A DNA stretch of 64,000 nucleotides from assembly GCF_040939455.1 (NCBI RefSeq), contig NC_134112.1, positions 67,535,001 through 67,599,000 on the forward strand, read 5' to 3'. This document shows, piece by piece, positions 46,831-59,060 of the stretch. Every line of letters begins with the position of its first letter. Within the stretch, counting starts at the first letter, position 1. The notes beneath the pieces were generated by a model. That model was not told the origin of the DNA and did no database searches. It saw only the letters and a list, made by a program, of their open reading frames with translations. This DNA is from Microcebus murinus. Lineage: Eukaryota; Chordata; Mammalia; Primates; Cheirogaleidae. The position numbers and the translations under genes were made by a program.

Positions 46831-47099
46831 CTGCCTATAATAGTGTTGTGTTGGAGGTATGAGGACAATTTAATGCTAAGAGATATTAGTCATCAGGCCA
46901 GCCATTTAGCCATGTCCTCCTATGCCTACTCCTGTAATTACATAATAAATACACAAGCATGAAAGCCCATGGACTTTTTACAGCCAATTTTTTCATATCC
47001 ATTTGTTTTGACCATCAAAAATCAGTTACTACTGTGTACTAGGCATTGTGACTGTAAATGATACTTTGTGTAAATTCTTTGTAATTCTCGCAATAGTGC

Positions 47100-47600
47100 A
47101 ATAAGAAATTATCTTCATTTTTCATTCATGTATTGGTTCATTCAACAACCGTGCATCAGGCTCTGTGTTAGATGCTAAGGACTCAACAGGGAACAAGACA
47201 GACAAGATCCCAACCTTCATGGTGCTTAGAAGCCGAGGCTTAAAGAAGTAACTTGTAGTTAGGGGACACACCAAGGGCACAAGCCAGGATTTGAATCTAA
47301 TTCCAAAACTCATGCTGCCTCTGGAAAATAGTGATAATCAGTTACAAAGAACCTTCTAGGTGCCAATCTTTTACAACTTGGCTCATTTTTAAACCTTTAA
47401 ACCAATTCCACATGTTAAAGTGTTATTAAGTATTTATAAAATCTAGGCTTTCTTGGTTCTAAAAAAAAAAAAGTATTTACAAATGAGGAAATGGGAATCT
47501 GAGAGGTTAAATAACTTACCCGGGATCACAAACTAGTAGACGCAGGGCCCAGATCTGGCTGGTGTGTGAGCCCAGCTCCAGACCCATGCTGCTTCCACTT
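47100..47600 (-). mobile_element. Ancient MIR-age repeats, antisense
   Basis: Bases 47125-47225 carry TTCATTCAACAACCGTGCAT and AAGGACTCAACAGGGAACAA. Bases 47470-47600 are a clear reversed MIR (AATGAGGAAATGGGAATCTG; AGGTTAAATAACTTACCC). Confidence 0.65.
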
Positions 47601-50175
47601 GGTGACACTGCTGGCTGGTGGCACAGCGGAAAAGAGGCAGGTCCACAGGCCTTGCGCTGTCGGAGCTTCCAGGTCAGCAGGTGAGAGAAGTAAAATACAA
47701 TTACAGTACGAAGCAGAATATAAAATAAGGCCACAAAAAGAATATAAACAAACTGCTCTGGGGTTGAGGAGGGATTATTTTAGCCTAAGGAGTCTTTGAA
47801 AACAGAGGACAAGGGAGAGTGCTCTGTTTAATAACTCTACAGGATATCATCTTTCAGGTAGGAAGTGACCTATTATTCAGAATGAAAGCACAATATAAAT
47901 AGAAGTTAGGATTATTTCATTCCCTAATCTTTTTTCCTCAATGAGTATTATATGTTTATTGAATGAATCTATAGTATATATATTCATTATATAAAATTTA
48001 TTGAATGGCTGAATGGATATAGCACTGTAAGACATTTCAATTGCAAAGATGTTAAAATGTTAAAATGTGTGGGTCTTAGAATCAACTAGATATAGTTCTT
48101 ATTTATTTCTTTTTCCTTTTTTTTTATTTCATCATTGTTCTTATTTTTTTTTAATTGATAAGAGTATGTCTTGCTCTGTTCAAGGTATTTTAATTAGTGA
48201 AAGTATTGAAGCATCATAGTCAAATCTCACTTTCACTGGAGTCTGAGTGGGGCTGCTGTGTACAGTTGTATATTTTGTGAACTGAACAAAGCTACCCAGC
48301 TGAGGGGGTAGGAAGGGCTTGAAATCTAGCCTGCGTTCCTCATGCCGAACAATGCTCCCCATTGTAGGACTGCCTCACTCCCACCAAGAGGAAGGGCATC
48401 TAGGAAAGAGCCTTTTAAAAATCTGTGTGAATTAGATGAGATTTTCCATGGCCCAGCGGTGGCCCTGGGGTCCCACAGCAAGTGCGATGACAAAGGTGGT
48501 GTGGCAGCCAGGGTGTAGTGTACTTAATAGGGCAACATACTTTTTACATGTCCATTACAGATCTTAAAAAACGGTAGAAGTTATTAAATTCTAAATTATA
48601 TTTACAATCAACTCAGTAAATAAGTGTCACAACATCAATGCAAAACCTGTTAATGAAAAATTTTATGGATTCCATGTTATTACACAAAGACACACATGGG
48701 ATAAAATTAAATGACTTGAATTTTCAACTATACAACATTATTTGCATATATCTTCAGGGGTTTCAAAGACCATCTAAATCCTATTTTTGAGGATTTTTGG
48801 AACTCAGGTTAGCACACCCATACTGTTAAAAAAGAATTGGATACTAAACAAATATAAACATGTGGTCAAAACCACTCACTTCCCATAGACATTGAAAAGG
48901 TCACTCGCAGTTTGGCTCATACATGATTGTGTATTACCTGGTTACTGAGTAACACATTTTGGAAATGTTCAATTATTTTCGAATCACCCTGTATTATTTA
49001 ACAGCTTGTTCTGAAAGCTTTCAAATGCCAACTCAGCACTCCTAGTCTTGGATGCTATTGGGTCACAACTAAGTATTTATTAGGCTCATGTTGTAGTTAT
49101 AGATTAGATTAATGGTGAACAGAATAATACTTTATTGGATGGCAATAATTTCAGATTTCAACAAGTGATAGTGGCATTACCTCTCTACCTCAACACTGCC
49201 TCAAAACCAGCTCCAACACATAACCTCCTGCAGATCCAGAGCATCTCTGAGAGCATCAGAGTTGTCATAGTGACCAGCAAATTATGAGCCACCCCAGGGC
49301 TTATTCTCGTAGAAAGTGAAGTTTCCCAGGACAGTGAGTCATTATTAAAGCAGAGAGAACCTCTACATGGTTCCCTCATTAGATCAGCCAGCGTTTGACT
49401 GTAAAACATGGATCTGACAATGTGGTTATTATTGCTAGCCAGAGGCTGTCTTCAGTTTCACAGGCTATATCATGAAACTGTCATGTTAAGTGTTTCTTTT
49501 TCTTGCCGAATGCCACCTTTAAGGAATATTATTTCACTGGAGAGTTTGCAGAGACGAGACTGACTTGGAATTTACCATTCCAAAACTGAGCCAGAGGAAA
49601 TTTGCTACAGGAGTACATATGCTGTATGGATATGAGTTTGTGTGCACTAGTTCACTGGCAGGAAATGCCACACGATCTGACTGCAACCACACACATGGAC
49701 TCCATAAGCCAGTATAAATTAAAGTTGACCTTAACAGCAATATATTTATCTGTTCAGTTTAAATAAAAGCTTTATAAAGCTTTATAAAGTTTTAATTGGC
49801 TCTTATTAATATGAGCATTCATACTTCAATGCATCATTAATTTTAAAATGTTTTATTTGTATTTTACTCTCTATCAGTATTTTTCTTCTCAAAGGTACCA
49901 AATAATATTGACTGATTAAAGTAGATAATTTTTCTTTAAATTTTTTCCTTTTTAAGAAAGGGGAATATTTGTTCAAAGAAGACATGTCTTAACCATGAAT
50001 GAAAGCTGAATGCAACAAATGCAGTATGAGATCACCAAAGCACATACATGCCAAGCATTGTGTCTACCACCCAGAGCAGCAGGAATGAATGTGATTATAG
50101 GGGGATTCGTATGTTAGGGATACTTATTATCAATTGGTGGCAGTTTTTCTTATCTTACACAATGATGATCTATAA
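47601..50175. other. Unannotated intergenic sequence
   Basis: AT-rich, no recognised element. A 12-base tandem (AAAGCTTTATAA) occurs near 49767-49791. Confidence 0.4.
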
Positions 50176-50179
50176 ATAT

Positions 50180-50350
50180 TAGTTGACATTTTATTCATTC
50201 AGCAAATATTTGTTGAGTGCCTGGTCTGTGCCAGTCATGGGGTTGGATGTTTGAGATACAAAAATGAGTAAGGCAGAACCTCTGTGTGCTATATTCTGTC
50301 CCAGTTTGTCAGTATTTAATAAAAGAGGCAAAAGGCATGAAGGAGGGAAT
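50180..50350 (-). mobile_element. Ancient repeat of MIR/L2 age, antisense
   Basis: TTCATTCAGCAAATATTTGT and TTGAGTGCCTGGTCTGTGCC are the opening of a common mammalian relic. Confidence 0.5.
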
Positions 50351-50929
50351 AATCAGTTCTAGCTACAGGGTGACCATAAAGCCTGGAAATGCAGATATAT
50401 TGTTTCATCCTGTATTGTAGTATGATAACAACAAACCACTTGTTATGTATTTGCCTGTGTTTCTAAACTTAGTGTTAACTTATGAAAGGGTCAGGAAAGA
50501 CCCTAAAGGAAAAGATACTTGATTTGGGTCTTTAATGTCAAAACATATTCATCAGATTTTGGGAAAGGGCCTAGAAAGACATTCCTGGTTTAAGGAAAGT
50601 TCTGGGGAACTGTAAGCAATCTTGCTTAGTTGGAATGTAGGATAAGATGAAGCTGAATACGTACATAGGAGCCAGGGTTCAGAGGTTTTGTAAATTGTGC
50701 CAGAGTATGGATTTTATTCTATAGGCAGTCAGGAGCCAATAAAGGTTAAGAGCCAAGGAGTAAATGTGATCATTCAATCAAAACATGTTTATGGAGTATC
50801 TACTACTTCTCAGGCCAGTGCTAGGGGCTGGGTTACAAAGACGAATTAGATATAAGGAATTCAAAGCCTAATGAAGAAAAATATAAACAAGTTAGTGTCG
50901 TGAAAGTCATAGATTTTCAATAATAAAAA

Positions 50930-51170
50930 TAATAGCTTACATTTATTATTTACCATGTGCCAGGTGGGTGCTAACGTGTATTATGTTACTTCATTCTCCC
51001 ATCAACCCTAAGAAGGACTGTTGGCTAGTGGCATTTTATAGAAGAGGAATCTGAAGTATAGAGATCCAATAACTTGCCTCTGTAAGTACAGCCAGGGTTC
51101 AAATCCTAATGGCCTGACTCCAGGAAATTCACCTTTTTACCACCAAGGGCGATGCTACTTCACCATGACA
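50930..51170 (-). mobile_element. MIR SINE, antisense
   Basis: CTTACATTTATTATTTACCA, TGTGCCAGGTGGGTGCTAAC, GAAGAGGAATCTGAAGTATA and GGGTTCAAATCCTAATGGCC follow the reversed MIR over nearly its whole length. Confidence 0.85.
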
Positions 51171-51370
51171 GCAATCTCTCCAGAGCATCATGGCCACACT
51201 GAAGAGGACAGTCCATTCTGCGGGGATGGAGGTGGTGGTTGGAATTCTTCATGGAAATGGTGATGAGATTTGCCTTAAGGAAGATTGTCCTAGGATCTAG
51301 GCATGACTAGAAGAGGGAAAGTGAGCTAGGAAGCAAAGTAATACTTGCAGTAACAGTGGGAAGGAGAGGA

Positions 51371-51717
51371 GGCCGGGCACGGTGGCTCACGCCTGTAATC
51401 CTAGCTCTCTGGGAGGCCAAGGCGGGCGGATTGCTCAAGGTCAGGAGTTCGAAATCAGCCTGAGCAAGAGTGAGACCCCATCTCTACTATAAATAGAAAG
51501 AAATTAATTGGCCAACTAACATATATATAGAAAAAATTAGCCAGGCATTGTGGCACATGCCTATAGTCCCAGCTACTCAGGAGGCTGAGGCAGGAGGATT
51601 GCTTGAGCCCAGGAGTTTGAGGTTACTGTGAGCTAGGCTGACACCACGGCATTCACTTTTAGTCTGGGCAACAAAGCAAGACTCTGTCAAAAAAAAAACA
51701 AAAAACAAAAAACAAAA
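51371..51717 (+). mobile_element. Alu (strepsirrhine type), sense, young
   Basis: A full element starting GGCCGGGCACGGTGGCTCAC with a CAAAAA tail. A perfect 19-base target duplication, AACAGTGGGAAGGAGAGGA, lies at 51352-51370 and 51718-51736. Confidence 0.98.
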
Positions 51718-51736
51718 AACAGTGGGAAGGAGAGGA

Positions 51737-53270
51737 GAGGATACAGTCTAGAGGTATTTCAGATGTGAAATGGTTTAGTGTGCTGAATGAGCTTAGGTTT
51801 CTGGTTTGGAGGTTGAAAGGATAGTAGAGCCATGAACCATGACTCATAATGCCAAAGGAGAAACAGGTAGGAATGCCTAGGGGTAGAGTGGATAAATTTT
51901 TCCTTTATTGAATTTGAGGAGTCTGTGGGATAGTAAATAAAGTCAGTGATTGAATATAGGCTTCTGGAGTTTAAGATAAGTATAAAAGCTAGAGATTGTA
52001 TTGAATGTCATCTTTGAAGAGTTTCAAACTAATATATTAGTTAATTGCTTATATCTAAGAATCAAATCATAACTATAGAACCCATGCCCCCCAAAATGGG
52101 GCTAAATGTAAAACATGAATAGTAGCATAAGAAAGAAAATAGTGAAGCTGGCAAAGTGTACTACCTCATTTAAAAACAAGCATGTAGGCAGATTTTCCAG
52201 GGCATTGATGGTGGTGTTGAAGCACTGTGTATACCTTTGTGGGAAAAATACAGGTGGTGGGGAGAGGTAGATTAAGGTAAACAGGTAGAATTTGGGAGAA
52301 CAAGGGTGGAGAAAGAATATTCCTAGATGTTGCCTTAAGCATATATGAGCTATAAGTAAAAAAGTTGTTGGTTTATTTCCTATTTTGAGAGTTCCTTGAT
52401 CAGCCTGGGACTTCTTAAAATAGCATTCTAAGGAACAGAATTAGGAGTCAAAAGCAAATTTGTTTGAATGGATGCATGAATAGAAATAATTTGGGATTAG
52501 AAGATACCTCCTTTACAAAAAAAGACTAGGCTATGAAAATCAGGCCAGCAAATAAACAACCTCCAAAAAAATAACCATCATGACCTATATACGTAAAGTC
52601 AAATTAACCCTATTATTGTGTAGGTGGAGTATATCTTATTTCCTCAGCCTTTGGAATATAGAGAAGGTACCATTGCTCACCCATCATGACAACACTTGTT
52701 TGGAAGGAAAACTACCATTCATGAATCATGAATGATGAAAGTTAGCAACCTGGAATACCATTGAGAGAAAAATTGATTCCTCCCACTGACAGATGTTTCA
52801 GTAAAAAAAAAAAATTCAGATGCCAATTAATAACAACAACAAAAACAATAAAAACAACAAACATTCCCATTAAGGACCATTAAGGGAAATGAAAACTCTT
52901 AATCAGGAATGTCAAAGATGGAGAAAGAAGAGAGTGAAAAAAGTCCTCAAAACAGTCATCCACAATAATCATTGGCATGGAGGGAAGGAAATTCTCCAAA
53001 TAAAGAGTTTTAACAGGGTGTCCTTGGATAGAAATCTGTGGAGGTGGAATGAAGTGGGCAGTGGCCCTATGTTGCTACATTCTATGTACAAAACAGCAGA
53101 TGATAAGAGTGAGTATTTCAAAGACATTTTCTTTCTTGAAACATATGGGACTTTTAAGAGTGGTAGGGGAAGAGTTGGGGGATTATTTTTATCCAACTCA
53201 TTTCTGAATACATATAAGAATGTTAGAAATTGCCAAATGGTGCCATCATTTTCCAGAAATTTTTAGATAT
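51737..53270. other. Unannotated intergenic sequence
   Basis: No exon recognised. The 125-codon ORF at 52889-53266 has no domain or codon signal that I can see. Confidence 0.45.
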
Positions 53271-53274
53271 GACA

Positions 53275-53800
53275 GCATCAGTTGAGATGCTTTCAGGCCC
53301 AAGTCACAGAAATCTCCAGTTAAAATTGATTTAAATATTAAGAGCATTTATTACATCACCTAAGTGGTCTAGAGGTGGTGGGTGGTGCCTGTTGTTTAAT
53401 TCAGTGACTCAAAAACCTCATCCATGTTCTTTAACCCTTCTCTTTGCCATTCCTAGTGTTAGTTTTGTTGGCCCTTATGGTCACAAATAACAACAATAGA
53501 GAAAGACAAGACCATCTCTTCATTTGTAATTTTCTTGGGAAGGAGGAATCCTTCCCCCAAACCTTCAACCCTTACATTTCATTGATAGAATTGTATTGCA
53601 TGCCTAAGACTGAAGCAACCATTTATAAGAGGAATCAATCCTGACCCAACCCCTGGAGCTGAGGTTAGGTCCAGCCTTCCCTGAAGCACATGGACCCTCA
53701 AAGGAGGTTGGAAATCTGAACAAAATTGGGGTTTTGAGAATGAGTAAGAGGGGTAAGATGGATCTGGGATAGGTAATTAACAGTGTCTGCAACAAATTAA
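53275..53800. repeat. Probable ancient interspersed repeat, unnamed
   Basis: CAGGCCCAAGTCACAGAAAT and TAAGAGCATTTATTACATCA resemble the same dispersed repeat as at 13560, in the same orientation. Confidence 0.4.
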
Positions 53801-54375
53801 TTACAAAGCCTTTCTTGAATGGAATGAAAATATATTTACTAAATAGTTCTAATTTTACTAATTTACTAAATATTAAAAGATAAATCTCTTAGCAGTCTTG
53901 GCAATTTGTTCAATAGCTAGTTTTCTCTCTTGTTGTTTGCCAAACAATTACAATAATTGTAATTTTAGAACCATTTAATATAAATATTTCAGTGTAATAC
54001 ACCTGCTATGGTCAGTTATGCTGGGCTTAGGTTTTTAAAGTGTCTTTTCAGAATTTTTTTGGCTGGATTGGTTCACAAAATCTATTACTAATGACGAATG
54101 AAATTTGGTAGTTCACTCATTCTCCATAATTTAGAAATATGCTAACATGCCTCCAAAGTGTTGGAGAATCTGTTCCTACTTCCTACTGCCTTTTCTCTGA
54201 GAGTAAAAGATAGGCTTTTTCAGTCTCATTTGCAAAGTCTGGATAGTTTTCTGGAACTCCAAGAGATACTAGATCAAGAAAACAGGGGAGTGCAGAAATG
54301 ATCAACTACTCTGGCTTACAGAAAATAGAAATTGACTTGACTTAAGCATAAAGAATTTATTTCAAAAGTCCAGGA

Positions 54376-54469
54376 GTTGCCAGGCTCAGTGTCTCAAGCC
54401 TGTGCTCCCAGCACACTTTGGGAGGCCCAGACAGGAGGATCACTTGAGCCCAGGAGTTTGAGACCAGCC
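54376..54469 (+). mobile_element. Alu, left part (split element)
   Basis: CAGGCTCAGTGTCTCAAGCC to GAGTTTGAGACCAGCC is the first third of an old Alu. It breaks off where an LTR-like insert begins and resumes at 55138. Confidence 0.9.
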
Positions 54470-55137
54470 TATCGTGGCCCATTTGCAGGATGGAGGATGA
54501 ACACAGAACATAAAACACAAATGCAGAACACACAAAAAAAGGCAGACACATGTACAAATGGTTGACTTGAGTAATAATACACTGGGTCAGTTTTATTTTT
54601 ATACTCTAAAAAATTAAAGTTAGTTCCTTGTATGTAACTGCCCAGGCTTGGCAGCCATAGCCATAAAATTCCGGAATGCATAGCCTTAGGGAAGCAGATA
54701 TCCCCTGACTCAGAATTTTAAGGTGGTTGCTCTGGGCACTAGGCATAGATAAAGGACCGAGGTTAGCAAGGATGGGCAAGTTGAGCCACAGGGGGCATTT
54801 CTCATCCCTAGTTTCTCTTAGGGTGACCCCCTAAGATCTTTGGCTGAACCCCAGTGGCTGTGCATGGCTTAGGTCGCCCCTCCCTTGAGGGGTCTTACCT
54901 GTCATTGACTAACCAGCCATCTTATGGGGTGTTTATCATGTGGCCTCGAGACCCCCAATGCCGTGGGGCAGGGCTGCTCTTGCTAGTTGCAGCTCAGGTC
55001 CTTTGTTATGCCTCTAGGCAACACCTTTGTTTATCACTAGGAGCCTGTCTATTACTTTCAAACACTCTGGGCAGAACACGTACATTACTCACTAACTTTA
55101 ATTCTTAAACTAGGAAAATATATGTCAGTCCTCTACA
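54470..55137 (-). mobile_element. Probable solo LTR inserted in the Alu
   Basis: On the minus strand the 668-base insert begins TGTAGAGGAC and ends CACGATA (TG...TA; the last pair is expected to be CA). It is flanked by a 6-base duplication, CCAGCC, at 54464-54469 and 55138-55143; the direct repeat can be read as 8 bases, ACCAGCCT. A TATAAAAATA at plus 54595-54604 and an overlapping AATAAA fit LTR-like sequence, but no family was recognised. It has no coding region. An unrelated type of insertion is possible. Confidence 0.55.
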
Positions 55138-55350
55138 CCAGCCTGAGGAACATAGCAAGACAAAAAAATAGAAAAATTAGCCAGGTGTGGTGATATGCAC
55201 CTGTAGTCCCAGTTACTCAGGAGGCTGAGGCAGAGGATTGCTAGAGCCCAGGAGTTCAAGATTGCAGTAAGCTATGATGACACTACTGCAGTCTAGTCTG
55301 GGTGACAGAGCAAGACCCTATCTCTGTTAAAAAAAAATAGTTCAGGGGTT
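55138..55350 (+). mobile_element. Alu, right part (split element)
   Basis: CCAGCCTGAGGAACATAGCA continues the Alu exactly where the left part stopped and runs to CAAGACCCTATCTCTG and a poly-A tail at about 55328-55337. Confidence 0.9.
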
Positions 55351-55525
55351 CAGGGCTGTCTCCTGGAACCTTAAGGCAGGAATTCAGTTGAGTCTCCTGT
55401 AGTTCTGCTACCTGGAAGTGTAGAAGTACACGCCCATGATGAGCTGGGTAGTTCCATTTCTTGACTCCGTTTCTCTCCATAGTCCCACTTCATTCTTTTC
55501 ACTCTGCAAGCTGGCTTTCTTGGTT

Positions 55526-55568
55526 TTCCATGTCTGTGGTGGGCAGTCTCCATGTCTGTGGTGGGCAG
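55526..55568 (+). repeat. 22-bp tandem duplication
   Basis: TCCATGTCTGTGGTGGGCAG occurs at 55527-55546 and 55549-55568, spacing 22. Confidence 0.95.
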
Positions 55569-55629
55569 ATGATAGCTACCCTTTATTCTCTGATCAAAGG
55601 ACCGGAATCTGAATGTCTCTCAGTTCTAA

Positions 55630-55770
55630 TTCTGAATTTCAAGAAGAGAGAATGTGATTTACATATGAGGAAACAATAGCCTAGATTAAGGAATTTGCAC
55701 AAGGTCACCATACTGGTAAGTGGTTGATGAGGCATTTTGACTCTAGTTCTGTCTGGATCTAAAACCTGGT
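55630..55770 (-). mobile_element. MIR fragment, antisense
   Basis: TATGAGGAAACAATAGCCTA, ATTTGCACAAGGTCACCATA and CTGGTAAGTGGTTGATGAGG match the reversed MIR core. Confidence 0.8.
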
Positions 55771-55924
55771 CACCTTCCAGCAAAGCAAAATAAATGGCCA
55801 CCAATCAGCTTTTCAGGAGCAACACTCCCTGCCTAGTTGACTCAATCTACTCTTGGCCTTGTAAGTCTGGATCTATCTTTAGGACACGCATTTCTTTCTT
55901 TGGTTTAATACAAGGAGTATCTCA

Positions 55925-56085
55925 TCATTATAGAGTACTTGGCATGTTACAAAGACCTTCACATAATTATGTCATTTTATTTTTATGACAATCAAATGAC
56001 ATTAATAGGGCAGGGATTATTGACTCCTATTTTTCAGATAAGGAAATGGAGGTTCACAGGGTCAAGGTAACTAACTTGCTCCAGA
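55925..56085 (-). mobile_element. MIR fragment, antisense
   Basis: AGAGTACTTGGCATGTTACA, TTTTTCAGATAAGGAAATGG and AGGTAACTAACTTGCTCC match the reversed MIR. Confidence 0.75.
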
Positions 56086-56194
56086 AAAGAAGATTGAATT
56101 TCCTGTGAACTAGTTAATTAGGGGTAGAAGAAGGACCTTCTTAGGGCCAGGGATGGGGGTTGGGATAGGGTGGCAGCACTAAAAGATGATCAGT

Positions 56195-56405
56195 CAGAAG
56201 AGAAGCAAGGGTCACCTCCAAGTGGGCTGACAGGGATAGCTACAGATGACTTGATGCTGGGCTCTCTTGCCAGACTGGGGACTTCATGAAGCCAGATCTC
56301 TGTTTTCATTCATCTCTTTGTTCTCAGATTTATAGCACATGCTTCGTATACAGCAGACACTTGATGGATATTGAAGGTATATGAGACTTTTCTAAAAATA
56401 AAAAC
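56195..56405 (+). repeat. Diverged duplicate block, copy 1
   Basis: The segment CCAAGTGGGCTGACAGGGAT to GACTTTTCTAAAAATAAA aligns by eye with 58095-58305, with shared landmarks (GACTTGATG-like, GACTGGGGRCTT, TCTGTTTTCATYCATCTCYT, GACACTTGATG, CTTTTCTAAAAATA). Confidence 0.75.
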
Positions 56406-56494
56406 TATCCAATGTTGGCATGAGCTGCCTTGAAGAGCTGTATGATTCCTACCACTGGCAGAGTTTAAGAAAAGATGGATAAATATCTACTTGT

Positions 56495-56770
56495 ATATAT
56501 TAATAGCTAACATTTATTGAGTAATAACTATGTGCTGAGTACTGGGCTAAGTGCTTTACCTATATCATTTCACATATTCCTCATTCCAACCACATGAAAT
56601 AGATTCTATTATTATCACAGATATAATCTGTGATAAATCTATAAATAGATTTCTATTATTATTGAAACCGAGGCACAGAGAGGTGAAGTGACTTGCTCAA
56701 GAATCCATTGCAAGTAGTATGGCAAGGATTTGAACCCTGAAATACTGAGTTAGAGACCGGGATCTTAATC
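56495..56770 (-). mobile_element. MIR SINE, antisense, near complete
   Basis: GCTAACATTTATTGAGTAAT, GGGCTAAGTGCTTTACCTAT, ACCGAGGCACAGAGAGGTGA and GATTTGAACCCTGAAATACT are in reversed MIR order. A duplicated ATAGATTTCTATTATTATT-like stretch (about 56601-56660) enlarges it. Confidence 0.88.
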
Positions 56771-56993
56771 CTGTTGTCAAAGGGTTTCTTAAGTGAGACA
56801 GGAGTTCAAAGTAGATCATTTCTCAAGTATTTTCAATACTTGAGATTCTCTGATTGTCTGGCCATAAGATTGGCACTACCATACAAAGAAAACTGGGAAG
56901 GAGAACTGGTTGTAGGATGTAGGGTAGAGAAGTTGGTAAAGAACAAGTTGATCTTGGTTATATTCAGTATGAAATGACAGAGGATATCTAAAT

Positions 56994-57037
56994 GAAACAG
57001 TCCAATGATATTCAAACGAAACAGTCCAATGATATTC
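56994..57037 (+). repeat. 24-bp tandem duplication
   Basis: GAAACAGTCCAATGATATTC occurs identically at 56994-57013 and 57018-57037, spacing 24. Confidence 0.95.
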
Positions 57038-57799
57038 TTTATATTCACAAATGTGCTGTTGCCGTGAAAAGCCTTCCAACACAACATTTCACAAACACTG
57101 GCTGTGCTTATTATGGTACTTATGGCTCACCAGTACTTTTCTAACCCAGCCTCATATTGTGTTATTGCTAATCCCACAATGTTGTGGGATAAGCAACATT
57201 TCCTTTTCATAAGGCAATTGAACATAACTCTTGTCTTTAGTCAGAAATTTCATTAGAGAAAGTGTATGCAACTTCAAAACTGAAAACCACAAGGAAATGT
57301 CTCCTACGAAACGAAAAGAAAAAAAGGTTAACAAAATGTATTTTAAGGCTTAAAGAGTTCTACCTAAATTTGCCATTGTATCCCTTCTGAAACAAACATA
57401 GATCTCAAATTTAGCACATTGTATTACCACCATTCTTGGCAATGAAACAAAAATCACAAACATGTTAGGAAAACAATGCAAGCCAGAACATAGCAAGTGA
57501 TGGTCCATTTTAAAAAAATTATCTGGCTGAATAACATTACTATTTGATGATACAGTTCTGCTACAGCCTTAGAAATATCAGAAAAATCGAAATCTGCAAA
57601 CAATCATCAGGTAGTCAACAACTGAATGTCTCCTGTATATTGGTATTAGGGGTCAAGGGACACTGAAAAAGGGGGAATAAGGCAAGATTTTGCTCAGATG
57701 GGCCTTTTCTAGCAGGACTGCATAGAAACCCATGACTCCTGGGAATAAACAGCCAGGTTACCATGTGGCCCAGGACAGCCAAGGGCAATCCTGGAATCA

Positions 57800-57995
57800 G
57801 ATGGGCCTGAGTTTTAATCACAGACTCACTGTTTACCAAGGGTATGATCTTGGGGAAGTTGCAAAACTTCTCTGAGCTCATTTCTTCATCCACAAAATGG
57901 TAAGACTAATCTTTCCTGCATAGGGTTGCTGTAAGAATGACACGAGATGTGTGAATAGAGTCTAGAACAGCGACAGTGTAGACTTCCAATAAATG
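57800..57995 (+). mobile_element. MIR SINE, sense
   Basis: GTATGATCTTGGGGAAGTTG, CTTCATCCACAAAATGGTAA and AGGGTTGCTGTAAGAATGAC, then CAATAAATGTTAG, match MIR. Confidence 0.85.
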
Positions 57996-58094
57996 TTAGT
58001 CTCTTCCTTTCCCCCCAATTTAGTTCCTTTGCTTGTAAAATAACTGTTCAGATACAGAGGAAATTCACTCCCTCATTCAATTAAACACACACAG

Positions 58095-58305
58095 TTATTG
58101 TTAGGGGAAATACAAGAGTCATTTCCAAGTGGGCTGGGAGAGGACAGCCACAGGCCGTCCTTTGCTAGACTGGGGGCTTTGTGAGGCCAGATACTCTGTT
58201 TTCATCCATCTCCTTGTTCTCAGGTCTAAGCCCATGCTTGGTACATAGTAGACACTTGATGATTGTTTGGTGAAGGAATTTGAGGCTTTTCTAAAAATAG
58301 GCCTG
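58095..58305 (+). repeat. Diverged duplicate block, copy 2
   Basis: It is the partner of 56195-56405, 1.9 kb downstream and in the same orientation. It contains TCCAAGTGGGCTGGGAGAGG, TCTGTTTTCATCCATCTCCT and TAGTAGACACTTGATGATTG. Confidence 0.75.
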
Positions 58306-58689
58306 GGCTTGGGCCACTGTGAACAGATGCATAGGTTGTTCCCTGCTAAAGGGAAATTGGCGGCTGAATTTCAGCCCATTAGCACTCATCAAGCTAGGTG
58401 TCTGCTTTTTCAAATTTGCACAAAGGTGCTAATTGTGTTCGCAAAGACCTGGTGGTGTGTGTAACACAAGCGACAAAGTTGGACTTTGCCCACATAGAGC
58501 TTGTGTCTGATGGGGAAACAGATAAGTAATCAAGAATTACAATATATATAATTAACGCTATTCTAAAGAAGACACTGTAGGAAGACAGAAAAGAGACATT
58601 TAAGTGAGACAAATTGAGGGCCCAGGATTTGTTACTTCAAGGGTGAGGGGAAGATTGTGGAGAAGGATATGCTAGACAGAGGAGTGACA

Positions 58690-59060
58690 TTCAATTATTT
58701 ACCCATTTATTTATTCAGTATATACTAATCAAATATCTACCAAGTGCCATGCACTGTTCCAGTATTGAAGATACAATAGTGAATAAAACAGACAGGATCT
58801 CTTTTCTTATAATTCTAACATTCTAGTAGGTAAGGAAGGCAAACATAATTGAACTAGAAAAGTATTAAGTAGCGAGGGGTAGTTTGGGAGAATAACATAG
58901 GCAGGGGGGTGGTGATGGTGGTGGTGGGTGGGGTGAGGATGTTACATTAGAATGGAGAGCAGGAAGGCCTCTTCAGGGAAGTGTCCTTCAAGCTTCAAGC
59001 TTTAAGCTTCAAGGTCTGATGGCAATTGTAAGAAGCTGGGGATGATCATATCAGGGAGAG
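58690..59060 (-). mobile_element. Ancient repeat of MIR/L2 age, antisense
   Basis: AAATATCTACCAAGTGCCAT, AATAGTGAATAAAACAGACA and GGAAGGCCTCTTCAGGGAAG suggest an antisense L2-age element. A CAAGCTT-based tandem lies at 58988-59012. Confidence 0.5.
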
